Shown here piece after piece: positions 1 through 8,190 of a DNA stretch of 32,139 bases. Positions within the stretch are counted from its first letter, which is position 1; each line of letters begins with the position of its first letter. The stretch spans positions 1 to 32,139 of the forward strand of contig PHBR01000011.1 in the NCBI GenBank assembly GCA_002840675.1, in the 5' to 3' direction. A program made the position numbers and the translations under genes. The notes under the pieces were generated by a model that worked only from the letters and a program-made list of their open reading frames with translations, was not told the origin of the DNA and did no database searches. Origin of the DNA: Chloroflexi bacterium HGW-Chloroflexi-9 (GTDB lineage Bacteria > Chloroflexota > Dehalococcoidia > UBA2979).

Positions 1-657
1 CAGCGAGACCGTGCCCAGGTGCAGGTGGTCCCACGTCGCCTCGCGCGGGCGCACCGGTTGCGGCGCGGTGCTCACCCGGCGCCGGCGGCCATCCACCTCC
101 TGCCCCGCGAGCGGGAGCGGGAGGCCATCGAAGTACGCGCGGCTGCCGACACGAGCGTGGTAGACGCCCGGCCGCAGCGCGTGGGAGGTCGCGCACCAGG
201 TCGCGCCCGCCACGGGCACGCCGCGGTGCAGCACCGCGACGGTGGAGGCAAACAGCGGGACGCCGTTCACGAAGTTCGTGGTGCCGTCCACCGGGTCGAT
301 GAGCCAGGTGAACTCCGCTTCGGTCGGGCCCGTGCGGCCGCGCTCCTCGCCGATGACGGCGTGGTCGGGGTGGCGCGCGGCGAGGCGCCGGCGCAGGCAA
401 TCCTCGATCGCCTCGTCCACGTTGGAGACGGCATCGTGCGGCTCCATGATGCCGTGACGGTCGTCCTTGTAGCGGACGCTGAGCGCTCTCCCGAGCGTGT
501 CGACGATGCGGTCGCCGGCCAGGACGGCCAGGTCGTACGCGGTCTCCTCCAGCGCTTCGAAGGTGGTGGGGATGGTGTGGCCGGCGACGCTGCGCCGGCT
601 GGCGACGGGTGGCAGCGCCAGGTCCAGGTGGGATGCGGGGTGGATAGTGTCGTTCAT
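1..657 (-). CDS. Inositol monophosphatase family protein (C-terminus cut by window edge)
   Basis: The first 219 codons of a Mg2+-dependent sugar/inositol phosphate phosphatase; the 3' part lies outside the window. The family signature is clear: DAVSNVDEAIE (residues 75-85), the metal-binding GEE (103-105), and DPVDGTTNF (121-129), which supplies the metal-ligand aspartates and the catalytic threonine. Family members hydrolyse inositol-1-phosphate, fructose-1,6-bisphosphate or the 3'-phosphate of PAP; the substrate cannot be told from this fragment. The ATG at 657 follows a purine-rich GAGGAAGAGAG stretch. The N-terminus has about 30 residues before the first helix, slightly longer than usual, so a later start is possible. 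The gene stands alone, with a terminator-like hairpin between it and the upstream phosphatase gene on the same strand. Confidence 0.9.
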   Translation of the reverse strand, partial: MNDTIHPASHLDLALPPVASRRSVAGHTIPTTFEALEETAYDLAVLAGDRIVDTLGRALSVRYKDDRHGIMEPHDAVSNVDEAIEDCLRRRLAARHPDHAVIGEERGRTGPTEAEFTWLIDPVDGTTNFVNGVPLFASTVAVLHRGVPVAGATWCATSHALRPGVYHARVGSRAYFDGLPLPLAGQEVDGRRRRVSTAPQPVRPREATWDHLHLGTVSL

Positions 658-984
658 CTCTGTCTCTCTCTTCCTCTTCAATACCTGAAGCACGCGAGCA
701 CCCTCATCAGACGCGCGCCCCACCGGGGTCGGCGCTGTAGGGGCACAGGTGCATTCGCTGACGAGTGGGGTGGCGGCGACAGAAACAGAACGACGCCGGG
801 TCGCCCCGGCGTCGTTCTGCGGAGGGTTCGCGGGGGGGCCGCGATGTGCGGGTCAGGTCCAGAGAGGTGCGGCAATCGTTCCTGACCACGAGGACAGGTT
901 GGCGCGCGGAGGTTAACCGAGGGTTAGTGCTGGAGCCCCGGCGAGCAAGTTTGACGAGGCCTTAACGACCGCCCCGGCTGGGCG
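658..984. other. Intergenic stretch
   Basis: Between two minus-strand genes. Apart from the perfect hairpin at 786-819, I see no supportable gene. The short open frames here have no recognisable domain and overlap one another on both strands. Confidence 0.6.
786..819 (-). terminator. Perfect 15-bp hairpin, probable intrinsic terminator
   Basis: Positions 786-800 are exactly complementary to 805-819, leaving a four-base loop. Read on the minus strand, the stem is followed by TTTCTGTCG. It lies about 165 bases downstream of the Ppx/GppA stop codon and about 130 bases upstream of the next minus-strand gene, so it most likely ends the transcript from the phosphatase gene. The U tract is short, as is common in GC-rich bacteria. 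Confidence 0.6.
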
Positions 985-2478
985 TTACGCGAGCCCCTCG
1001 ATGAGCAGGTCCGTCGCGAACGCGCGGCGGGTGCGGTCCACGAGATCCTCGGAACGCCACCAGGGCGAGACCGGGGCGATGACATGCACGACACCTTCGG
1101 CCGCGGTCACCACCGCCTCGCGGTCGTCGCCGTTCGGCCAGCGCCGCTCGATCTCGTCGGCGAGCGCCAGCACGGTCGCCGCAGCCTCCAGGCTGGCGGG
1201 CGAGAAGTCATCGATGAGCGGTCGGTACGCCTTCATCGAGGCCCCCGGCCGCTCCGCAAGGCGCAGTAGTACGGAGGTCACCGCCAGCAGCCGGTGCGGG
1301 AAGCCCTGCAGGTCGGACTCCAGCACGACCTGCGCAGAGCGTTCGTGGCGGTTGTAGACATCGATCGTCGCGCCGACATCGATCACCTGCGCCGCGTGCT
1401 CCAGCGCCTCCCGCAGCACCGGGTCGCCGCCCGGCGCCAGCGCATCGAAGAGCGCGAGCGCGGTGCGGGCGCGCCGGCGTGCGTGCGGTTCGCTCCAGCG
1501 GCTGAACCGGCCACACAATGCCCGCACCGAGGAGCGGCGTACGACATCGGCCGGCGGCAGCCGGTCGAGCAGCGAGCCACGCACGACACCCTCGCGCAGC
1601 CCCTGGCCGGACACCGTCACCACGTCCGCACCAACCCACCCCATGACCACGTCCAGCGCGCTGGCCCCGGCCACGAGCGAGTCCGCCCGGCCGGAGGTGA
1701 CGCCCGGCATCGCCGCGCGTTGCACCAGGGTCAGGTCGGCCAGAGTGCCGATCGCCCGTCGGAGGCGGATCCGGGGGAGTCCATACCCGTGCAGCCGGTG
1801 CACCGGGTAGACGCGGCGCCGGAGGTCGAGCTTCGCGAGGTTGCGGACGGTACCCCCCGTCCCCACCAGGATCTCACCGGCGCGGAGGGACGGGACCCCG
1901 GCCGCACGCAGCGCGCTGCGCACCTCGCGGCGGAGCTGCCGCAGTTCGGCGGTCTTCGGCGGGTCGGAGACCAGGAAGCGGTCAGTGAGGCGCAGGCCGC
2001 CAAACGGGAACGTCCACATCTGCTCGGGCTGCCGGTCGACGAAGCGGGTGATCTGCAACGAGCCGCCGCCTATGTCCACGCAGAGCCCGTCCGAGGCGTC
2101 GATGCCGTAGACCGCCCCCGCGAAGCCGTAACGGGCCTCCGTTGGACCGTCCACGATCGCCACGGGGATCCCGAATCGCTGACGGACCAGTTCGGCCAGC
2201 ACGCCGCCGTTGCGGGCCTCCCGCATCGCGGACGTGCCAACGGCGCGGATCTCATCCGCACCCTGGCCACGCGCGACGGCAAGGAAGTCCCCCACCGACG
2301 AGATCACGGTCTCGAACGCGGCGGCGGTCAGGCGTCCCTCGAAGTCCAGGGCACGGGAGAGGCGGAGCGGGGCACGCATCTCGTCGACCACGTCCAGGGC
2401 GCCGTCGTCGCCTGCCTCCAGGACGACGACGCGACCGGAGTTCGATCCGATGTCGATGACGGCGAGACGACGGGGCAT
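985..2478 (-). CDS. Ppx/GppA phosphatase family protein
   Basis: Predicted exopolyphosphatase or (p)ppGpp 5'-phosphohydrolase of the ASKHA (actin-like ATPase) fold, 497 residues. The N-terminus AVIDIGSNSGRVVV is phosphate loop 1, the AVGTSAMREARN stretch (about 79-90) is typical of the family, a conserved Glu sits in PTEARY (about 114), and DIGGGS (135-140) is phosphate loop 2. The C-terminal half (from about 300) is an HD-like helical domain, as in full-length Ppx enzymes. The open frame runs back to a GTG at 2613, but family members begin right at this beta strand and GGAGG lies just before the ATG at 2478, so I chose 2478. Whether it acts on polyphosphate or on pppGpp cannot be decided from sequence. 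Confidence 0.88.
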   Translation of the reverse strand: MPRRLAVIDIGSNSGRVVVLEAGDDGALDVVDEMRAPLRLSRALDFEGRLTAAAFETVISSVGDFLAVARGQGADEIRAVGTSAMREARNGGVLAELVRQRFGIPVAIVDGPTEARYGFAGAVYGIDASDGLCVDIGGGSLQITRFVDRQPEQMWTFPFGGLRLTDRFLVSDPPKTAELRQLRREVRSALRAAGVPSLRAGEILVGTGGTVRNLAKLDLRRRVYPVHRLHGYGLPRIRLRRAIGTLADLTLVQRAAMPGVTSGRADSLVAGASALDVVMGWVGADVVTVSGQGLREGVVRGSLLDRLPPADVVRRSSVRALCGRFSRWSEPHARRRARTALALFDALAPGGDPVLREALEHAAQVIDVGATIDVYNRHERSAQVVLESDLQGFPHRLLAVTSVLLRLAERPGASMKAYRPLIDDFSPASLEAAATVLALADEIERRWPNGDDREAVVTAAEGVVHVIAPVSPWWRSEDLVDRTRRAFATDLLIEGLA

Positions 2479-2711
2479 GGCCTCCATGCTCGCACGCGCA
2501 TCAAGCAGTGGGGGAACGATGAGGCGGAGAGGGCCGTCCGATGTGGTCGGCAGCGCTGGCGCTGTCACAGGCCTCGCCTCGTCTACCCCGTCGCACCATC
2601 CTCCCGTGTCCACATCAAGGACACGTGAAGGGAGGGCGAGGGGATGACCCGGGGAGATCAGCGGGAACGGTACGCCCGCGTCCCCCTGTGGGCGAGCCCG
2701 GCAGGCAGTGG

Positions 2712-3326
2712 CTAGTAGTCGATCCCCGGCTGCGCCTTGATGCCGGACTGGTAGGCGTGCTTGATCTCGCGCAGTTCGCTCACGGTATCCGCGAACTCGA
2801 TCAACGCCGGGTGGGCGTCACGGCCGGTGAGGATGACGTCCACGTCCTTCGGCCGGTTGCGCAGGGTGTCCAGCACCACCTCCACGTCCAGCCACTTGTA
2901 GTTGATCGGGTAGGTGATCTCGTCCAGGACGACCAGGTCGTACTCGCCGGACATGATCTTCTCGCGCGCCAGGTCCCAGGCTTCCTTCGCCAGCGCGATG
3001 TCGTGCTCGATGTTCTCGGAGAGCCAGGTGAAGCCGTCACCGAGCGCGAGCATCTCAATGCCCATGCGCTCCGCCGCGTAGGTCTCGCCGTAGTGCGAGT
3101 TCTTCTTCTTGATGAACTGGAGCCAGACGATCTTCCAGCCACGCCCCCAGGCGCGCATGGTCACGCCCAGGGCGGCCGTGGTCTTGCCCTTGCCGTTGCC
3201 CGTGTTCACGAGCACCAGCGGGTGCTTCTTCGGGAACAGCCCGGTCCATTTCACCGGCGGCTGCTCAACCGGGCCTGCTTTCCGGATCTCGTCGTCCCCG
3301 GCCTCGGGCTGATCGGCGTCGCTCAT
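2712..3326 (-). CDS. cobO: Cob(I)yrinic acid a,c-diamide adenosyltransferase
   Basis: CobO/CobA/BtuR-type corrinoid adenosyltransferase, 204 residues. It transfers the 5'-deoxyadenosyl group of ATP to cob(I)alamin or cob(I)yrinic acid diamide, making the coenzyme form of B12 in the cytoplasm. The P-loop NTGNGKGKTTAALG (41-54) is the family's unusual Walker A; VVLDEITYPINY and DVILTGRDAHP are further CobA landmarks. The ATG at 3326 has GGAGG four bases upstream; an ATG six codons earlier would itself contain this SD, so 3326 is preferred. Together with the riboswitch-controlled btuCD genes 8 kb away, it points to use of imported corrinoids. Confidence 0.93.
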   Translation of the reverse strand: MSDADQPEAGDDEIRKAGPVEQPPVKWTGLFPKKHPLVLVNTGNGKGKTTAALGVTMRAWGRGWKIVWLQFIKKKNSHYGETYAAERMGIEMLALGDGFTWLSENIEHDIALAKEAWDLAREKIMSGEYDLVVLDEITYPINYKWLDVEVVLDTLRNRPKDVDVILTGRDAHPALIEFADTVSELREIKHAYQSGIKAQPGIDY

Positions 3327-3349
3327 CGGTCCTCCACGGTGCATCCCGA

Positions 3350-3355
3350 AGGATA
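3350..3355 (-). promoter_or_regulatory. Candidate -10 box of cobO
   Basis: TATCCT on the minus strand, 23 bases before the cobO ATG, which leaves room for a short leader that includes the GGAGG. No good -35 element is visible, so this rests on position and base composition only. Confidence 0.3.
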
Positions 3356-3398
3356 GGCGTCGCTCGGGCGCCGGGCACGGCCGCGGATGGCGACGCGG

Positions 3399-3404
3399 TA
3401 TGAT
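3399..3404 (+). promoter_or_regulatory. Candidate -10 box of lemA-htpX
   Basis: TATGAT, close to consensus and conspicuous in GC-rich surroundings, 46 bases before the lemA ATG. The predicted start near 3411 gives a leader of about 40 bases containing GAGGAG. The -35 is weak. Confidence 0.4.
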
Positions 3405-3450
3405 CTCAGGGCCGGGCCGTCAGATTCGCCGCCCGCACGAGGAGTTCGGC

Positions 3451-4017
3451 ATGGAATTCATCACCCTGCTCGTGGTGCTCGGCGTCATCGTCGTCATCGC
3501 GCTGATCATCGTGGGTATCTACAACGGCCTCGTGCAGCGCCGCCTCCGGGTGGACGAGGCGTGGTCGCAGATCGATGTGCAACTGAAGCGCCGGTGGGAC
3601 CTGATCCCGAACCTCGTGAACGCTGTGAAGGGCTACATGGAGTTCGAGCAGGACGTCCTGACGAAGGTGACGGAAGCGCGAGCGAGCGCCGTCACCGCGG
3701 GCGCCCAGGGGCCCGCCGCGCAGGCGGCGGCGGAGAACGGCCTGACCCAGACGCTGCGCTCGCTGTTCGCGGTGATGGAGAACTACCCGGACCTGAAGGC
3801 GAACCAGAACGTCCTCTCGCTCCAGGAAGAACTGACCACCACGGAGAACCTGATCTCCTTCTCCCGTCAGCACTACAACGCCACCGTGCGCGAGTACAAC
3901 ACCGCCATCGCCACCGTGCCGGCGGTCTTCGTCGCCGGGATGTTCGGCTTCCGTGCCCGCGAGTTCTTCGAGGCCGGCGAGGAGGCCCAGCAGGTCCCGG
4001 AGGTGCGCCTCCGCTAA
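3451..4017 (+). CDS. lemA: LemA family protein
   Basis: LemA-family membrane protein of 188 residues. One N-terminal transmembrane segment (about 4-26) is followed by a long helical domain with the family hallmarks DEAWSQIDVQLKRRWDLIPNLV (about 39-60) and NYPDLKANQNVLSLQEEL. It ends in FSRQHYNATVREYNTAI and a short charged tail. The molecular role of LemA proteins is poorly defined; they are commonly found beside HtpX-type proteases and may act as membrane adaptors. I chose the ATG at 3451 because GAGGAG lies about eight bases upstream and the membrane segment starts at once; the upstream ATG at 3400 sits inside the candidate -10. It is followed 24 bases later by htpX, so the two are probably co-transcribed. 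Confidence 0.93.
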   Translation: MEFITLLVVLGVIVVIALIIVGIYNGLVQRRLRVDEAWSQIDVQLKRRWDLIPNLVNAVKGYMEFEQDVLTKVTEARASAVTAGAQGPAAQAAAENGLTQTLRSLFAVMENYPDLKANQNVLSLQEELTTTENLISFSRQHYNATVREYNTAIATVPAVFVAGMFGFRAREFFEAGEEAQQVPEVRLR

Positions 4018-4041
4018 CGGTTTCCGCACCGGGCGGCACGC

Positions 4042-5025
4042 ATGGCTACCACCTCGACCTTCTTCTCCCAGCAGGCGGCGAACCGACGTAAGTCGTTCCT
4101 GCTGATGCTCAGCGTGGCCGTGATCCTGGGGGGCTTCGGCTTCGCCGCGGGCTACGGGACGACCGGCGATCCGCTGGGCGGCCTCGGCTTCACCGCCGCC
4201 GCGGTCATCTTCGCCGTGCTGCTGTCGCTCGGCGCCTACTTCGGCGGCGACCGCATGGCGCTGGCGGCCTCCAGGGCGCGGCCGGCGACCGAGGCCGACT
4301 CGCAGCAGTTGCTGAACGTCGTCCGCGAACTCGCGCTCGCCTCCAACGTGCCAATGCCAAAGGTCTACCTGATCGACGACTCCGCCCCGAACGCGTTCGC
4401 GACCGGGCGTGACCCGAAGCACGCCTCGCTCGCCGTCACGACCGGCCTCCTCGAGAAACTCGACCGCGAGGAGTTGCAGGGCGTGATCGGGCACGAACTG
4501 GGGCACGTCCGCAACTACGACATCCGCTTCATGCTCCTGATCGGCGTCCTCGTGGGCGGCGTCGCACTCCTCGCGGACGTGTTCCTGCGGTGGACGATGT
4601 GGGGCGGGGCCGGGCGCCGACGCTCCAACGACCGCGGCGGGGGCGGCGGGCTGCAGCTCATCCTCATGGTCCTGGCGCTGGTGCTGGCGATCGTCGCGCC
4701 GATCGCGGCCCGCCTGGTGCAGTTGTCGGTCAGCCGGCAACGGGAGTACCTGGCGGACGCGACCTCCGTGGAGTTCACGCGCAACCCGGCTGGCCTGGAA
4801 CGGGCGCTGGCGAAGATCGCCACCGACCGAGAGGTGCTGGAGGTGGCGAACCGCGCCACGCAGCACATGTACTTTGCGAACCCAATCCGCAAGTTCGAGG
4901 CGCGGTCGAGCAGCCTGATGGCGACCCACCCGCCGATCGCCGACCGCATTGACCGTCTCCGCGAACTTCGCAGCATGCCACCGCTCACCGAGGGCGAACG
5001 GGCCGCCCTCCTGGCGCACGGCTAA
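4042..5025 (+). CDS. htpX: Membrane zinc metalloprotease HtpX (M48 family)
   Basis: M48B protease, 327 residues, involved in quality control of membrane proteins. Two transmembrane segments (about 18-40 and 48-67) precede the catalytic domain. The zinc site is HELGH (151-155) with the third ligand Glu235 in REYLADA. Two more hydrophobic segments (about 162-180 and 204-225) flank a glycine-rich loop, and THPPIADRIDRLREL near the C-terminus is the usual M48 ending. The active site should face the cytoplasm, as in E. coli HtpX. The SD is weak (GGCGG), and the gene follows lemA by 24 bases, a conserved pairing. Confidence 0.95.
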   Translation: MATTSTFFSQQAANRRKSFLLMLSVAVILGGFGFAAGYGTTGDPLGGLGFTAAAVIFAVLLSLGAYFGGDRMALAASRARPATEADSQQLLNVVRELALASNVPMPKVYLIDDSAPNAFATGRDPKHASLAVTTGLLEKLDREELQGVIGHELGHVRNYDIRFMLLIGVLVGGVALLADVFLRWTMWGGAGRRRSNDRGGGGGLQLILMVLALVLAIVAPIAARLVQLSVSRQREYLADATSVEFTRNPAGLERALAKIATDREVLEVANRATQHMYFANPIRKFEARSSSLMATHPPIADRIDRLRELRSMPPLTEGERAALLAHG

Positions 5026-5081
5026 CGCCCCCGCGATTGCTGGCGCGTGCCGCGCACCGCGACCATCATGAGGAGCAACGT

Positions 5082-6407
5082 ATGAGTACCCCCCGCCCCG
5101 TCACCGCCCTCCTGGGGTTGTCCTGCGCCGCCATGCTCCTGCTGGCCGGCTGTCGCGGCGGCGACGACACCCCGCCGGCCAGCACCCCGCCCCCCGGCAC
5201 CGTCGAGGGCACCTCGACGCCCGTCCCCGGGGAACCCGGCGAGAGCCCCACCCCGGAAGCCACCACCGACACCGGTGAGTTACGGGATCTGATGCTGTCC
5301 TCCCTCACCGCCACCGCCACCTCCGCGCAGATGGATCGCGCGCTCGCCGCGCTGGAGGTGGAGTCGTTCCCACTGGACGTGCCCGGCCGCGAGGTGTGGT
5401 TCGCGCTCTCCACCGGAAGCGGCGTGTACGAGCTCCCGGCCGCGGCGCACGTTGCCGGCATCTACGACCATCGCGCTGATGGCTCATGGGTGGAGACGGC
5501 GCGGCTGGTGCTGGAGTCCGCCCCGAGCGTCGCATCCGCCGAGATCGTCCCAATCCGAGGCTCCTCCGGCTTCCCGATCTGGATCGCGGTCACCGGGAAC
5601 ACAGGGGCGCACAGCGGCACCTTCGAACTGCTGCGTTACAACGGCACCAGTCTCTCCACCGAACTCTGGTGGTTCAGCCCCAGCCCGGATGCTGCCCTGA
5701 TCACCGACCTCGATGCCGACGGGATGCCGGAAATCGTCCTGAACGCGAGCGACCCGTACGTCTTCTGCTACGCCTGCGGCGTGGAGGACTACGCGGAGGT
5801 CATCTACCGCTGGCAGGACGAACAGCCCACCCTCGTCTCGATCGTGGACGAGCCCGGCGAGAGCGAGACCGCGTTCCTGAACTCCCGTGCCGTCCGCCTC
5901 GTCGAGGCGGACCTGTGGCGCGAGGCGCTCGCCACCATCGAGGCGGCGCGCACTGCCGCCCCGGACGACACCGTGATCATGTGGAACGCGATCCAGATCC
6001 GGCGCATCGCCGCTGTCCGCCTCGCGCAGGCCGGGAAGCCTCAGCAGCCGCTGGTCACCGACGTCCTCGCCGGCGAGTACGGCCCCGCACTGGACCTGAT
6101 CCGCAGCCTCAGCCCCGCAGAGGTGTTCGACGCGAGCGGCCCGCTGGTGTCGGACACCGTCGCGGTCGGCGCGCAGGAAGCCATGGGGCAGTACCTGCTC
6201 GACCACGCGACGCGCGCGCTGGCCGTCTCCCCGGAGATGCATGAGGCCTACGCCGTCCGCGCCGTGGGGCAGGTGCTGCTGCGTTCGGACGCCTGGGGCG
6301 AGGCGATCGCGGACATGGACGCCGCCGCCGCCCTGCAGCCCGACGAGCCGTTCTACCAGGCCGCCATCGAGTACCTGCTCGTGCAGAACGGCGGCGTGCG
6401 CGGCTAG
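5082..6407 (+). CDS. Lipoprotein with FG-GAP/VCBS-like element and TPR-like C-terminus
   Basis: Predicted secreted lipoprotein, 441 residues, function unknown. A signal peptide ends in LLLAGC (lipid-modified Cys24). A Pro/Thr/Gly-rich linker (about 25-65) follows. A beta-rich middle holds DLDADGMPEI (about 209-218), the calcium-loop pattern of FG-GAP/VCBS repeats. The last 170 residues are alpha-helical with TPR-like repeats (ALATIEAARTAAPDD; EAIADMDAAAALQPDEP). The start is the ATG at 5082, preceded by GAGGAG; an upstream ATG in the same frame lacks an SD. It lies 56 bases after htpX and may belong to that operon. Its stop codon shares a CTAG with the stop of convergent modC. Confidence 0.82.
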   Translation: MSTPRPVTALLGLSCAAMLLLAGCRGGDDTPPASTPPPGTVEGTSTPVPGEPGESPTPEATTDTGELRDLMLSSLTATATSAQMDRALAALEVESFPLDVPGREVWFALSTGSGVYELPAAAHVAGIYDHRADGSWVETARLVLESAPSVASAEIVPIRGSSGFPIWIAVTGNTGAHSGTFELLRYNGTSLSTELWWFSPSPDAALITDLDADGMPEIVLNASDPYVFCYACGVEDYAEVIYRWQDEQPTLVSIVDEPGESETAFLNSRAVRLVEADLWREALATIEAARTAAPDDTVIMWNAIQIRRIAAVRLAQAGKPQQPLVTDVLAGEYGPALDLIRSLSPAEVFDASGPLVSDTVAVGAQEAMGQYLLDHATRALAVSPEMHEAYAVRAVGQVLLRSDAWGEAIADMDAAAALQPDEPFYQAAIEYLLVQNGGVRG

Positions 6408-7519
6408 GCGCCGGACGCGTCGCGGACCGGCATGACGTGCAGGTCGGCCGGCACCAGCTCCAGCAGCCACTCCGGCTGGCGCGCCACGTCCAGCACCCGG
6501 TACGGACGTGCAGGGAGGTCGACCTGGACCTCCAGCGGGGCGCCCTCGCCACTTACGCGGAATCGGAGCAGATGGTTCACCCCGTAGGCATCGTCCTGTA
6601 CGGCGGTCCCGCGGAGGACGTTGGTCGAGGACAGCAGCGCTTCCGAGGCGCGGCGGAGCGCCACGCGCTCCGCGCGGATCCCCACCTCCACCGCCGCACC
6701 GACCACGGGGCGCTCCGCCCAGGAGGCGCAGCGCCAGCGGCGCCCGGCGACATCGACCGTCACCGAGTCCGGCCCCACCTCCAGCACCCGCCCGCGGTAG
6801 AGGTTGCGGAAGCCCATCAATTCGGCCACGGCGCGATCCGCCGGCCGGAGGAACGGCCCTTCCGGCGGGCCGGACTGCAGGACACGCCCATTCACCATCA
6901 CCACCAGTCGGTCCGCCAGCAGGTACGCCTCGCGCAGGTCGTGGGTCACGAAGATGGCACCCCGACCGAGCTCACGGCGGAGGCGGCGCAACTCTGAGCG
7001 GAGCGACTCCCGGATCACCTCGTCGAGCGCGGAGAACGGCTCGTCGAGCAGCAGCAGCGGGCGCTCCCGGGCGATCGCGCGGGCCAGGGCGACGCGCTGC
7101 GCCTGGCCGCCGGAGATCGTCGCCGGCCGTCGATCGGCCAGCGGCTCGATCCCGGTGAGCGACAGCAGGCCACGAGCACGGGCCAGCCGCCCGGCACGGT
7201 CGCCGGACATGCCAAACATCACGTTCTCCAGGACCGTCAGGTGCGGGAACAGGCCCAGGTCCTGCGGCACCCAGGCCGAAGCGCGGTCGTGTGCCGGCAC
7301 GTCGACTCCGGCTGTCCGGTCGAACACCGTGCGCCCGTCCACCTCGATGCGGCCGGCGTCCGGCCGGAGCAGTCCGGCGATCGCGCGCAGCGCCACGCTC
7401 TTGCCCGACCCGGACGGCCCAAAGATGACCACCGTCTCGCGGTCCATCTCCTGCTGAAACGCCAGGTCGAACGCGGGGAACGAGAGCCGGAAGTCCGCGC
7501 GCAGGACGGAGCCGCTCAT
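6404..7519 (-). CDS. modC: Molybdate/tungstate ABC transporter ATP-binding protein
   Basis: ATPase subunit of the ModABC importer, 371 residues. Walker A GPSGSGKS (34-41), signature SGGQAQ (136-141), Walker B LLLLDEP (155-161) and the H-loop in THDLREA are intact. The C-terminal third has the TOBE/MOP-like fold (roughly 230-290) that binds oxyanion in regulated ModC proteins. It overlaps modB by four bases (ATGA), which indicates translational coupling. The substrate is inferred from gene order and the ModA partner; tungstate is as likely as molybdate. It ends face to face with the lipoprotein gene, the two stops overlapping in one CTAG. Confidence 0.88.
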   Translation of the reverse strand: MSGSVLRADFRLSFPAFDLAFQQEMDRETVVIFGPSGSGKSVALRAIAGLLRPDAGRIEVDGRTVFDRTAGVDVPAHDRASAWVPQDLGLFPHLTVLENVMFGMSGDRAGRLARARGLLSLTGIEPLADRRPATISGGQAQRVALARAIARERPLLLLDEPFSALDEVIRESLRSELRRLRRELGRGAIFVTHDLREAYLLADRLVVMVNGRVLQSGPPEGPFLRPADRAVAELMGFRNLYRGRVLEVGPDSVTVDVAGRRWRCASWAERPVVGAAVEVGIRAERVALRRASEALLSSTNVLRGTAVQDDAYGVNHLLRFRVSGEGAPLEVQVDLPARPYRVLDVARQPEWLLELVPADLHVMPVRDASGA

Positions 7520-8187
7520 GCGTGCCTCGCACGTCGCAGGGCGGCAGACAGCGCCACGATCAGCACGAGCCCGCCGGCGAGCGTGAAGAGCGCGAGGGCA
7601 TTCGCCAGGCCGTAGTCCCCGCCCTGCACGGCGTCGTAGATCGCCGCCGGCACCGTACGCGTGCGGCCGGGGATGCTACCGGCGACCACCACCGTGGCCC
7701 CGAACTCGCCGATCGAGCGTGCGAGCGCGATCAACGTCGCCGCCGCCAGACTCGGCCACGCCAGCGGCAGCACCACGCGCAGGAAGCGGGTGCGCGGCGG
7801 AGACATCGTCGCGGCCACGTCCAGCAGCGAGGGTGAGATCTGCTCGAACCCGGCCTGGGCGGTGCGGACGTAGAGGGGTAGCGACGCGACCGCCGCGGCG
7901 ATCCCGGCACCCTGCCAGGAGAACACCAGCCGGATGCCCAGATCATCGATCAGGAACGACCCAACACCGCTCTGCCGCCCCAGCAGGTAGAGGAGGTAGT
8001 AGCCCACCGAGACCGGCGGCAGGACCAGCGGCAGCAACGCCAGCGCGGAGAGCGTCGCGCTCAGCACCGGACGTGCTCGCGCGATCCACCACGCCAGCGG
8101 TGTCCCGACCAGCACGCAGAGCACCGTCGCCAGCGACGCCACCTGGAGTGACACACGGAAGACGGACCAGTCGATCTCGCTCGACAT
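7516..8187 (-). CDS. modB: Molybdate ABC transporter permease
   Basis: Integral membrane subunit of ModABC, 223 residues, with about five to six hydrophobic segments. The coupling motif of binding-protein-dependent permeases is visible near residue 155 (ALARSIGEFGATVVVAGSIPG), the form typical of ModB/CysT-type oxyanion permeases. The length fits ModB. It starts three bases after the modA stop and overlaps modC by four bases, so the three genes form a compact operon. Confidence 0.9.
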   Translation of the reverse strand: MSSEIDWSVFRVSLQVASLATVLCVLVGTPLAWWIARARPVLSATLSALALLPLVLPPVSVGYYLLYLLGRQSGVGSFLIDDLGIRLVFSWQGAGIAAAVASLPLYVRTAQAGFEQISPSLLDVAATMSPPRTRFLRVVLPLAWPSLAAATLIALARSIGEFGATVVVAGSIPGRTRTVPAAIYDAVQGGDYGLANALALFTLAGGLVLIVALSAALRRARHA

Positions 8188-8190
8188 CCG

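Noticed and set aside
1294-2628. An open frame of 444 codons on the plus strand
   Set aside because: Antisense shadow of the Ppx/GppA gene, with no domain.
3406-5019. An open frame of 537 codons on the minus strand
   Set aside because: Antisense to lemA and htpX, which carry clear family motifs and SDs. Composition is His/Arg/Asp-rich and low in structure.
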